DNA from: an uncultured Roseburia sp. | Lineage (GTDB): Bacteria > Bacillota > Clostridia > Lachnospirales > Lachnospiraceae | DNA: 64,000 nt | NCBI GenBank assembly: GCA_947642555.1 | Contig: CANRSX010000014.1 | Span: 48,508-112,507, forward strand | Reading direction: 5' to 3' | In this document: piece after piece, positions 45,027-53,425 of the stretch | Layout of the letters: each line of letters begins with the position of its first letter | How positions within the stretch are numbered: the stretch's first letter is position 1 | The notes under the pieces: generated by a model | Seen by the model: only the letters and a program-made list of their open reading frames with translations | Told to the model about the DNA's origin: nothing | Databases searched by the model: none | Made by a program: the position numbers and the translations under genes

Positions 45027-46616
45027 TCATGACAGGCGCACCACGATCAGCCCGTCCTCCACGACAATACTCTCCTCCGACGGCCAGCACTCCATCTCTT
45101 CCGCCAGCTCCTCCGCCCGGTCGTAATCCGGGAAATCCGGCGTCATCACACGGAATCCGTATGCCTGCATCGCCTGAGCCGCTTTTGCCGGATCAATTTC
45201 CGTCACCTCAAAATACGAGAATCCGACGACCTCGTTTTCTACAATTGTCTCGTCCGGTGTATTCGCATACACGCCGACAAACACGATCGTATCGCCTTCC
45301 TTTGCCCCTTTCCGCATCGCCTGCTCATAAATCCGCGTCATCATCCGGTAATCCTGCTCCAGCACCTTATAATCCGTGTAGAGCAGCCTGGTATTCATCT
45401 GCCCCTGCGCAAGAAACGCCGCCAGCACGATCCCGGCCAGCACGGTCTGAGCCGCGGACCGCCTCCACCTCCGCGCCATCCATTCCCTGCACACGTCCAG
45501 CTCGTACCAGCCGAGAAACGCAATCGCAAAGACCAGCGCCAGCTGCTGCCGGTTGACCGCCGTCCCCGCCATGAGAAGGGACGTGACAAAGGGAACGATC
45601 AGCATACCGCACACGATCAGCGTATACCAGCCGCGCAGATTTCCTTTTTTCCGCAGATACCGGATCCACAGGATGAAAAGCAGCAGACATTCGATACCGA
45701 GCACACAGGTATACACCTGCCCGTCCCCCAAAAACGCCTGCAGCAGATACAGGATCAGGCTCTTTAAGCTTTCGCGAAACCCGTGTGTCGCCCAGAGGAA
45801 ATTTTCTTTCGCAAACGCTGCCGCAAGATTGTTATATCCGTAAATTTTCCGGATCAGCGCGCTGAGGCCCGAATAAATCAGATAGGCCAGGATGGAAAAT
45901 ACAGCCGCGCGAATGAGCCTGCGGTAATATTCCCTTCCCTTTTCCCCCGCCTCTTTTTCGTTCTGCACCAGGCAGAAAAAATAGACTGCCAGCGCGAACA
46001 GATATATCAGCACAAAGGACTGGTATCCGGCAAAACAGAATATTGTCCCGGCCAGCGCAAAAAGGCCTCCCACAGAACAGATTTTACCATGTTCCAGCCA
46101 GCGCGTAAAGAAGATCATCGTAACCGGCATCAGCACCAGGGTAACGGAGATCACCTCCATCTGATTGCGGTACGCAAACTGCGTGGCCCAGATGGGATGC
46201 GTCAGATAAAGAATCCCGAACAGGATCTTTCCCCAGCCCGACGCCAGCGCGCCTCTGCCCCACTCCTCCAGCAGGTAACACCACAGCGCCGCAGAGAACG
46301 GAAAACAGAATAAAAATACGGTTGCCGAAAAAAACGGGTTGATCAGCGTGACGCCAAGGAGCTTTTTGAGATAATAAAATCCCCATCTCCCCCGCGCCAG
46401 CCAGTGCCCGTACCATATGGATCCATGCTCCAGAGAGTAGAATCCCTCCGCGTCAAATGTCACAAAATCCTTGAATACCCATGCCCCGTACACCGCCAGC
46501 ACAAGAAAAAAGAAAAAGAATACGATATATTTATTCCTGACACAGTAACGATATAACCTGTCCAGTTCGGATTCTGTCTTTTCTGGTTCCACCTGTTTCA
46601 TCCTCCTATCCGCCAT
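45027..46616 (-). CDS. GtrII-type glucosyltransferase-domain membrane protein
   Basis: 529-residue polytopic membrane protein with about ten hydrophobic segments, beginning after RNKYIVFFFFFLVLAVYGAW. YSLEHGSIWYGHWLARGRWG and the spacing of the following helices match the GtrII family, which decorates surface polysaccharide or lipid-linked sugars. The C-terminal about 110 residues are soluble. The first ATG was kept; a second ATG five codons on directly abuts AGGAGG, which is too close. It lies upstream of the TPR lipoprotein on the same strand. Confidence 0.82.
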   Translation of the reverse strand: MADRRMKQVEPEKTESELDRLYRYCVRNKYIVFFFFFLVLAVYGAWVFKDFVTFDAEGFYSLEHGSIWYGHWLARGRWGFYYLKKLLGVTLINPFFSATVFLFCFPFSAALWCYLLEEWGRGALASGWGKILFGILYLTHPIWATQFAYRNQMEVISVTLVLMPVTMIFFTRWLEHGKICSVGGLFALAGTIFCFAGYQSFVLIYLFALAVYFFCLVQNEKEAGEKGREYYRRLIRAAVFSILAYLIYSGLSALIRKIYGYNNLAAAFAKENFLWATHGFRESLKSLILYLLQAFLGDGQVYTCVLGIECLLLFILWIRYLRKKGNLRGWYTLIVCGMLIVPFVTSLLMAGTAVNRQQLALVFAIAFLGWYELDVCREWMARRWRRSAAQTVLAGIVLAAFLAQGQMNTRLLYTDYKVLEQDYRMMTRIYEQAMRKGAKEGDTIVFVGVYANTPDETIVENEVVGFSYFEVTEIDPAKAAQAMQAYGFRVMTPDFPDYDRAEELAEEMECWPSEESIVVEDGLIVVRLS

Positions 46617-46672
46617 CCGGCGCTTTTTCCTTTCCGCGGCGCCGCATGGCCCGGCAGCTTTTCCCCCGCGGG

Positions 46673-47653
46673 TCAGCGCATCACATCCCGGATCACGCGC
46701 TCCACATTTCCGTGCCAGATTCTCTCGATCACATCGTCCGACAGCCCCCGCTTATGCAGCGCGTCGAAGAGCAGATCCATCTTCGTGCAGTCAGAGATCT
46801 CAAGCTCCCCGCCGATCCCGTCAAAATCCGTACCGATTCCCACGCACTCCACGCCGCCCTTGTCGATGAAATGCAGCACGTGATCGCACATGCGCTCCAC
46901 CCGGCTCACGCGGTCCGACGGATCCTCATTTAAAAACGACGGCTCAAAATTTATCCCCGCGACGCCCCCCGCATCCGCCAGGATCCGGATCATCTCATCC
47001 GTCAGATTCCTCGTGGAGGGGCTTAAGGCCCGGCAGTCCGAGTGGGAGGCCACAAAGGGTTTGTTCGAGACCTTCGCCACATCGTAAAATCCCCCGTCCG
47101 AGAGGTGCGAGACGTCAACCAGGATGCCAAGCTCGTTCATATAGGAAACCGCTTCCTTCCCAAAATCGGTGAGTCCCTCCTCCATCTCCTCCTTCACGGA
47201 GGAATGATGCCGCCCGAAGCAGTTCGGATCGTTCCAGGTCAGCGTGATCAGGCGGATCCCCATCTCATGAAATTTTTTCAGATTCTCCGGCTTTCCGTGC
47301 ACCGGGTATCCGTTTTCGATGGTCAGAAACGCGGAAATTTTTCCGTCCGCGCGGTTTTTTGCAAGATCCTCATAGCAGTATGCAGGCGCCAGAATATCGC
47401 TGCACTCCTTAAGCGTCTGCAAAAAAATCTCATACATCCGCTCCATCATCTCCTCCGGCGTCGGCACAGGATCCATGTGAAGCCACTCCGGCCTGGGGTT
47501 CTGCGGCAGAAACATCGCGAAAAACTGGGCATCTGCCCCGCTCCTTTTCAGACGTTCCACGTCAACCATAGTACCGTCCAGTTTTCGCGCCGTCCGGCAG
47601 CCACGCGTCATGGCTTCCATCAGTGTGTCACAGTGCATATCGATGTATCCCAT
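46673..47653 (-). CDS. Membrane-dipeptidase-type peptidase (M19)
   Basis: 326 residues. Zinc-binding stretches IDMHCDTLMEAMTRG, LVDVSHLSDGGFYDVA and VASHSDCRALSPSTRNLTDE are those of renal-dipeptidase-like enzymes, and ECVGIGTDFDGIGG completes the site. It hydrolyses dipeptides. No signal peptide. The start is the ATG after GGAGGTAAAA, four codons inside the longest frame. Confidence 0.94.
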   Translation of the reverse strand: MGYIDMHCDTLMEAMTRGCRTARKLDGTMVDVERLKRSGADAQFFAMFLPQNPRPEWLHMDPVPTPEEMMERMYEIFLQTLKECSDILAPAYCYEDLAKNRADGKISAFLTIENGYPVHGKPENLKKFHEMGIRLITLTWNDPNCFGRHHSSVKEEMEEGLTDFGKEAVSYMNELGILVDVSHLSDGGFYDVAKVSNKPFVASHSDCRALSPSTRNLTDEMIRILADAGGVAGINFEPSFLNEDPSDRVSRVERMCDHVLHFIDKGGVECVGIGTDFDGIGGELEISDCTKMDLLFDALHKRGLSDDVIERIWHGNVERVIRDVMR

Positions 47654-47692
47654 TTTTACCTCCATCTCTGATTCTCACTTTTTCCCGGCTGT

Positions 47693-48397
47693 TTATGCTT
47701 CCTGCTGCGAAGCCTTCCGCTTCATCCCCCGCAGCACAGCCTTCGCCTCCGGCGTCACGCGGTAAGACTCGAGCATCTTCTGAATCGCTTTATTGTATGT
47801 ATCATCGTCCAGATGGTTCTCAAGCAGAAATGCGTGCGTCTTCTCCGGAAACTTCGCATAGGCTGTCGCAACGCCCCACGCGACCCCCATTCTGCAATAA
47901 TATCCCTCATGCTTTAACGAATCATACACCGCGAGCACCCGGTCGATATATTCGTCCACCAGAAAATGGTCCATCAGCATCACGGCCACCACACGCTGAT
48001 CAAACTCGCGCTCCGAATCGCAGTACGGCATCAGAAACTCCCACACCTCTTCCCTGTGCTTCTTCGCCGCCTGAAAGGTCGCGCAGAACCCGTCATTGAC
48101 CGACCAGTCATGAATCTTCGGCAGAAATGCCGCGGCATAGGAAAGCCGCTCCGAAATCTCCATCTTCGCATAGCCGATGACAAAGGCCTGCAGGCTTAAT
48201 TCCTCATACGTCTCATCCGACGCGGCTGCCAGGTAAGTCCTGAAGTCCCCCTTCGCGATCTGCTTTGCCAGGCCGCGCATCACCGGGACGCGCACCCCGA
48301 TGATCGGGTCGGTGCCGGGAATCAGCCCGGAATTAAATGTTTTATATTTCTCGTCCGCATGCTCTGTCAGAAAGCATCTGATCTCTTCATTCGTCAT
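47693..48397 (-). CDS. DNA alkylation repair protein, AlkD-like
   Basis: 234 residues of HEAT-like helical repeats. GVRVPVMRGLAKQIAKGDFR, WSVNDGFCATFQAAKKHREE and RMGVAWGVATAYAKFPE fit the COG4912/AlkD family, which removes or recognises alkylated bases. Catalytic Trp/Asp positions cannot be assigned securely by eye. AAAAGGAGCGATAA precedes the ATG. It is divergent from the MATE gene. Confidence 0.9.
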   Translation of the reverse strand: MTNEEIRCFLTEHADEKYKTFNSGLIPGTDPIIGVRVPVMRGLAKQIAKGDFRTYLAAASDETYEELSLQAFVIGYAKMEISERLSYAAAFLPKIHDWSVNDGFCATFQAAKKHREEVWEFLMPYCDSEREFDQRVVAVMLMDHFLVDEYIDRVLAVYDSLKHEGYYCRMGVAWGVATAYAKFPEKTHAFLLENHLDDDTYNKAIQKMLESYRVTPEAKAVLRGMKRKASQQEA

Positions 48398-48477
48398 TTA
48401 TCGCTCCTTTTCCCTGAGATTTATCCTATCATAAAATCACAGGGTTTTCAACTGATCTGAAAAACAGTCTTTTCATC

Positions 48478-48506
48478 TTGCCATCCGCAGATAAACGAAC
48501 TATAAT
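48478..48506 (+). promoter_or_regulatory. Promoter of the MATE gene
   Basis: TTGCCA and consensus TATAAT separated by 17 bases, 59 bases before the start codon. Confidence 0.75.
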
Positions 48507-48565
48507 AAACCCGTCTGACCGCAGAATCCGGCAGAAATTTTTCAATCTATATGGCGAGGTAAAAA

Positions 48566-49933
48566 ATGATACAAAAGACGAAAACCGAAGTTCCGATCGA
48601 TAAAAAAATCTTTTACAGACAGCTGCTTAAGCTGGCGTTTCCCATCGCCCTTCAGAGCCTGATGCTGGCCGCCGTAGCCGCCGGTGATGCGCTGATGCTC
48701 GGAAAGGTTGCCCAGAATGAGATGACAGCCGTCTCCCTGGCCACCCAGATCCAGTTCGTTCAGAATATGTTTCTCGGGGCCATCACGGGCGCAGGGGCCA
48801 TCCTCGGCGCACAGTACTGGGGGAAGGGCGACCGGTATACCCTGGAGGATATTTTTAATATGATCCTGCGCTTCTGCGGCGTGATATCCATCCTGTTTTT
48901 CCTGGGCTGCGAACTGATGCCCGGACTGCTGATGCATATTTTTACCCATGACGACACGCTGATCGCCATCGGCAGCTCCTACCTTCGCATTGCGGGCTGG
49001 TCCTATCTGCTTACAGGCGTCTCGCAGTGTTATCTGACCATGATGAAAATATCGGATCACGTAAAACCGGGGGCCCTGATCAGCTCCTGCGCCGTGGTCT
49101 TAAATCTCTGCCTGAATGCAGTATTTATCTTCGGGCTGTTCGGCGCGCCGGCCATGCAGGCCCGGGGAGCCGCCCTTGCCACCACCATCTCCCGGATCAT
49201 CGAGCTGGCCTTATGCGTCGCCGTATCGGCGGGGGCCTCCTGCATCCGTCCGGCATTCCGCCGGTTTTTCCGGCTTCCGAAGCAGCTTGCCGCCGACTTT
49301 ACCAGGCAGTGCCTGCCCCTCCTCGGCGGTTCCCTGTGCTGGGGGATCGGTTTTACGTCCTACACCGCCATCATGGGACATATGGGCTCTGATGCAGCGG
49401 CGGCAAACTCCGTCGCAGCCGTCGCCAGGGATCTGATCTGCTGCATGTGCAACGGCATCGGCAGCGCCGCCGGCATCATGGTCGGAAATGAGCTCGGGGC
49501 CGGGCGCCTCGACCGTGGGCGCGCTTACGGGATTAAGCTGAAAAATATATCCTACGTCATCGGTTTTGTCTCAACTGCCCTTGTGCTCGCCGTGACGCCT
49601 CTTGTCGTAAATATGGTGATTTTAACGGACCAGGCGCAGGATTATCTTGTGGGAATGATGGTTATTATGTCCGTCTACATGATCGGGCGCTGCGTCAATA
49701 CCGTCACGATCAACGGCGTTCTGGACGGAGGCGGCGACACGCTTTTTGACATGTACAGCCTGATCGTATGCATGTGGCTGATCGCGATCCCGCTGGCGCT
49801 CGTCGGCGCGTTCGTCCTGCACTGGTCGCCCCTTGCGGTCTATGCCTGCACCTGCCTGGACGAGGTGGGCAAAATCCCCTGGGTGATGATGCGGTTCCGG
49901 AAATATAAGTGGGTTCAGAATCTGACGAGGTAG
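48566..49933 (+). CDS. MATE-family efflux transporter
   Basis: 455-residue membrane protein with about 12 hydrophobic segments in two halves. AFPIALQSLMLAAVAAGDALMLGKV and GAGAILGAQYWGKGD are family landmarks, as is MCNGIGSAAGIMVGNELGAG in the second half. It probably exports drugs or cationic metabolites in exchange for protons or sodium. GAGGTAAAAA precedes the ATG. It converges with the S8 peptidase gene, 22 bases away. Confidence 0.94.
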   Translation: MIQKTKTEVPIDKKIFYRQLLKLAFPIALQSLMLAAVAAGDALMLGKVAQNEMTAVSLATQIQFVQNMFLGAITGAGAILGAQYWGKGDRYTLEDIFNMILRFCGVISILFFLGCELMPGLLMHIFTHDDTLIAIGSSYLRIAGWSYLLTGVSQCYLTMMKISDHVKPGALISSCAVVLNLCLNAVFIFGLFGAPAMQARGAALATTISRIIELALCVAVSAGASCIRPAFRRFFRLPKQLAADFTRQCLPLLGGSLCWGIGFTSYTAIMGHMGSDAAAANSVAAVARDLICCMCNGIGSAAGIMVGNELGAGRLDRGRAYGIKLKNISYVIGFVSTALVLAVTPLVVNMVILTDQAQDYLVGMMVIMSVYMIGRCVNTVTINGVLDGGGDTLFDMYSLIVCMWLIAIPLALVGAFVLHWSPLAVYACTCLDEVGKIPWVMMRFRKYKWVQNLTR

Positions 49934-49955
49934 AAGGCTGTCCGGAGGCAACCCC

Positions 49956-51644
49956 TCACCGGTTCCTCATCTCGTTAAACGCATTATACACATCCAGCGT
50001 CCCGTAACCCCACTCCCGGTTCGGGTAGCTGCGGTCCCCCGACTTCCCGGCTCCCCGGATCAGCATGTTTTTGATCCCGGCGTTGGACAGCCATGGATTA
50101 TTCTGCTCGACCAGCGCCCACTGCATGATCTGCGCCACTGCCCCGGCCGTGACCGCCGCAGCCACACTCGTCCCCGTATAGGTGACATAATTGTGCCGAA
50201 GGCCCGGCCCGTAAATGTTGACCGCAGGCGCGACAAAATCCGGTTTGATCTCACCGGTCACCGTATATCCTCTTCCGGAATCCGCATAGATGCTCCGGTC
50301 CGCGACCTGATACCCGCCGACTGTGATCACCTGATTTGCCGTTCCGGGGGAGGTCAGCGTAATCTCGGGATTTGACCGCAGAAAAAATACTGTTCCAAGC
50401 ATCAGCTCCTTCATCGGCAGCCAGATATTATAATTTCCGGTCACGATATTCGCGGGATACACCCGGATAATCCACAGGCCTTTCCTCGGTTTCACGAAGC
50501 GAAAAAAGATCAGCTGGTTCTCCGCCTCTGTCACATACCCCGGGTAATCTACCGTAACCGTCGTCCCCTCAAAAACAAACCGGAACGCCGTCGACGTCCT
50601 TGTGCTGGCTGGAATCCGCGGCATCTGTTCTCCTGTCGGCGAAATCACGGATACCTCAAACAGCTCCGGCGCTTCCGACCAGAGCTCAAGGACGAACCCT
50701 TCCATATCCTCTTCCACATTCAGCTCCACATCCTCGTATTTCATTTCCCCCGAGATTCTTCCCTGATAATGATGCCTGGAATTTGCCTCATTTCCGGCCG
50801 CCGTCACAATCGAGCGCTGTCTCCTGAGACAGATGAAGTTTAAATATGCAGCCAGATTCTCTGCTCTGCCATGACTTCCGATACTGTTCCCGAGCGCAAG
50901 ACAAATCACCAGCGGCATATTTAAAATCGCTGCCAGGCCGTTTAAATATGTCACCGCCATCATGATGTCCGTCTCCTGGAACACCACCACTCCATCCGGC
51001 ACAAAAAAGAAATCTCTCAGATACTGCTTTGCCTGTTTCAGTTTTACAATGGCAAGCGCAGCGTTCGGCGCGGCGCCGATAAAATCATTTGCCACATCCT
51101 CACCGCCGCACGTTATCCCCGCAAGAAATGTGCCGTGCCCGGTCTCATCCCGCGAAGGAACAATGGCATACGGGTCATCGCTCGCAAGAGCCTGATTGAT
51201 CTCCTCCGCACGGTACTCCGCCCCATAGAGAATCCCCGCGGGCGGCCTCCCGTTTTCAATTGTCTGATCCCAGATACTCATAATCCGCGTGCTCCCGTCC
51301 GTATAGCGAAACAGCGGATTCGTATAATCAATTCCGGTATCCAGAAATCCCACCAGCACCCCGCGGCCTTTCAGGGAGAGCACAGGCTGGTTCTGCAGCC
51401 GGATAATTCCGGATTCCTCAAGCGCAATCGTATCCAGAAGCCCGTAACAGTTGGGAATAGACGAATAGCTGAAATTCCCGACCCCGAGCGGCGGAAGCTC
51501 TGATCTCGGATAAAAAAATATATCAAAATATTCGGATACACGCTGAATGCATCCGTCAAACGGTTCGTTCTCTTTTCTGGCCTCATATGGTATGATAAAA
51601 TCAAAATAATCATTGGAATACACCTGTTCCCTGCAGTCTGGCAT
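49956..51644 (-). CDS. S8 (subtilisin-like) peptidase, Csp type
   Basis: 562 residues. All three catalytic residues are present: D102 in VGFLDTGIDYTN, H170 in DETGHGTFLAGI and S493 in YTGTSVAAAVTAG. A beta-rich insertion (about residues 300-430) stands before the serine segment, as in clostridial Csp germination proteases. No signal peptide or obvious long pro-region. The start ATG follows GGGAG and seven T bases; this ribosome site lies in the descending arm of the clpX terminator. A role in spore germination or in peptide processing is possible; neither is shown here. Confidence 0.92.
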   Translation of the reverse strand: MPDCREQVYSNDYFDFIIPYEARKENEPFDGCIQRVSEYFDIFFYPRSELPPLGVGNFSYSSIPNCYGLLDTIALEESGIIRLQNQPVLSLKGRGVLVGFLDTGIDYTNPLFRYTDGSTRIMSIWDQTIENGRPPAGILYGAEYRAEEINQALASDDPYAIVPSRDETGHGTFLAGITCGGEDVANDFIGAAPNAALAIVKLKQAKQYLRDFFFVPDGVVVFQETDIMMAVTYLNGLAAILNMPLVICLALGNSIGSHGRAENLAAYLNFICLRRQRSIVTAAGNEANSRHHYQGRISGEMKYEDVELNVEEDMEGFVLELWSEAPELFEVSVISPTGEQMPRIPASTRTSTAFRFVFEGTTVTVDYPGYVTEAENQLIFFRFVKPRKGLWIIRVYPANIVTGNYNIWLPMKELMLGTVFFLRSNPEITLTSPGTANQVITVGGYQVADRSIYADSGRGYTVTGEIKPDFVAPAVNIYGPGLRHNYVTYTGTSVAAAVTAGAVAQIMQWALVEQNNPWLSNAGIKNMLIRGAGKSGDRSYPNREWGYGTLDVYNAFNEMRNR

Positions 51645-51652
51645 AAAAAAAC

Positions 51653-51688
51653 TCCCGGCACTTATTCACTTACTAATAAATGCCGGGA
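51653..51688 (-). terminator. Terminator of clpX overlapping the S8 peptidase ribosome site
   Basis: TCCCGGCA / TGCCGGGA stem with extra TATT/AATA pairs in the loop, followed on the minus strand by a run of seven T. The GGGAG of the descending arm is also the only Shine-Dalgarno for the next gene, whose ATG directly follows the T-run. Confidence 0.82.
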
Positions 51689-51704
51689 ACCTTGATTTTA
51701 TTCC

Positions 51705-53201
51705 TCATACCGCGCCGCAGCCGATCCGCGCACTCCCGCGCATCGTGATCAGCGGACTTCCTTTTTTCTCCACATATTCTTTTGTGATCGTGACGGTCCC
51801 GATGTTGTCATCCTTCGGGATCTCATACATGATATCCAGCATAAATTCCTCGATCACGGCACGCAGCGCACGTGCGCCGACCTTTTTCTCCTTCGCCTTC
51901 TGCGCGATGACGCGCAGCGCCTCATCGTCAAACAAAAGCTGTACCTCATCCATGGCCAGAAGCTTCTCATACTGCTTTAAAATCGCGTTCTTCGGCTCCC
52001 GCAAAATGCGCACCAGCGCGTCCTCCGTCAGCGCCTCCAGCGTAAACATCACCGGCATTCTCCCTAAAAATTCCGGGATCATCCCGAATTTGCGCACATC
52101 CTCGACCGTCACCTGTGAGAGCAGGTTTTCATCCTTATCATGCTCATCCTTAAGCTTCGCGTTAAATCCGATCGACGCGGTCTTATTCAGCCGCTCCCGG
52201 ATGATCTCCTCCAGATCCGGAAAGGCGCCGCCGCAGATAAAAAGGATATTTTTGGTATTTACCATCGTCATCGGCACCATCGCGTTCTTGCTGCTTGCAC
52301 CCACCGGCACCTCGATCTCCGCGCCCTCGAGCAGCTTTAGCATCCCCTGCTGCACGGATTCCCCGCTGACGTCCCGCTGGTTCGTATTGCGCTTCTTGGC
52401 GATCTTGTCGATCTCGTCGATAAAAATAATCCCGTGCTCCGCGCGCTCCACATCATTGTCCGCCGCCGCGAGAAGCTTGCTGACCACGCTCTCGATATCG
52501 TCGCCTATGTACCCCGCCTCGGTCAGGGACGTCGCGTCCGTGATCGCAAGCGGCACATCCAGAAGCTTTGCCAGCGTCTTCACCAGATAGGTCTTGCCGC
52601 AGCCGGTCGGCCCGATCATAAGCATATTCGACTTCTCGATCTCCACCCCGTCCTGCTGGTCGGATGCAACACGTTTGTAGTGGTTATAGACGGCGACCGA
52701 CATCACCTTTTTCGCATGCTCCTGCCCGATCACATAATCGTCCAGCGCGGCCTTGATCTTATGCGGCGCCGGAACCTTTTTGATATCGATCACGGGTTCC
52801 GTTTTCTCCTTCGGCTTTTTCTTTTTCAGCCGCTGGCTGTTCGGCAGCGTTCCCTGAAGGTCGGAAAGATTGATCATGCTGATATTCGGCATCCGTCCGA
52901 TGTTCATATTCATCATATCATCCATGGAAAACCCGGAGCCGTTCATGCTGTCGAACGTCTTCTGCATACAGTCCTGGCAGATGCTGATCTTATTCGGGAT
53001 ATGAATCATCTTTCCGGCAACATGCTCCGGCCTGCGGCAGATATAGCAGGTATCCTCGTACTCCTGATCGCTGTCCGCCGGCTCTGACGACGCGGCGGAC
53101 GTTTCCGCATGTCCGCTCACATCCGTCACCGCTTTGTCATTCTGCGGCGCGTCCTTGCTCTCTTCCTCCCCGGTCACTTCTCTATAGTCATTCATACTCA
53201 T
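51705..53201 (-). CDS. clpX: ClpX-type unfoldase with extended N-terminal region
   Basis: 498-residue AAA+ unfoldase. Zinc finger cysteines are C52, C55, C75 and C78. Walker A GPTGCGKT is at 197-204, Walker B IIFIDEID and pore loop EAGYIGDD follow, and the ClpP-docking loop ASIGFNAK retains I-G-F. A typical ClpX is about 420 residues. Here 50 residues precede the zinc finger and an extra Met/Asn- and Lys-rich linker (about 83-143) separates it from the ATPase core. AGGAGGACGAG precedes the ATG. It can probably still feed ClpP. No clpP lies nearby. Confidence 0.93.
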   Translation of the reverse strand: MSMNDYREVTGEEESKDAPQNDKAVTDVSGHAETSAASSEPADSDQEYEDTCYICRRPEHVAGKMIHIPNKISICQDCMQKTFDSMNGSGFSMDDMMNMNIGRMPNISMINLSDLQGTLPNSQRLKKKKPKEKTEPVIDIKKVPAPHKIKAALDDYVIGQEHAKKVMSVAVYNHYKRVASDQQDGVEIEKSNMLMIGPTGCGKTYLVKTLAKLLDVPLAITDATSLTEAGYIGDDIESVVSKLLAAADNDVERAEHGIIFIDEIDKIAKKRNTNQRDVSGESVQQGMLKLLEGAEIEVPVGASSKNAMVPMTMVNTKNILFICGGAFPDLEEIIRERLNKTASIGFNAKLKDEHDKDENLLSQVTVEDVRKFGMIPEFLGRMPVMFTLEALTEDALVRILREPKNAILKQYEKLLAMDEVQLLFDDEALRVIAQKAKEKKVGARALRAVIEEFMLDIMYEIPKDDNIGTVTITKEYVEKKGSPLITMRGSARIGCGAV

Positions 53202-53277
53202 CTCGTCCTCCTGGCGTGCATTTACGGGGTCTGTCCTGACAGCCGGGCTCACCCTCTCATTCCCCGCATCCTTCCAT

Positions 53278-53306
53278 ATTATAATGCATACCGGCATTAA
53301 CCACAA
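53278..53306 (-). promoter_or_regulatory. Promoter of clpX
   Basis: TTGTGG and consensus TATAAT separated by 17 bases; the leader to the chosen ATG is about 70 bases. Confidence 0.72.
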
Positions 53307-53356
53307 GAAACTTCGGGATATTTCATACTCTTTTAAGAAAAGTTCACCCATCCTGA

Positions 53357-53385
53357 TTCCCTTTTCCCGTTCCCTCTGCTATAAT
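53357..53385 (+). promoter_or_regulatory. Promoter of mcrB-mcrC
   Basis: Extended -10 TGCTATAAT with only a weak TTCCCT at the -35 position, 40 bases before mcrB. Confidence 0.6.
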
Positions 53386-53425
53386 GTGTGACAGTTTATT
53401 ATAACGAAGGAAAAGGAGCTGTCAC

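Noticed and set aside
48542..49060. Long minus-strand open frame opposite the MATE gene
   Set aside because: It is a shadow of a well-supported transporter gene; composition is His/Gln-rich as expected for the antisense of membrane codons.
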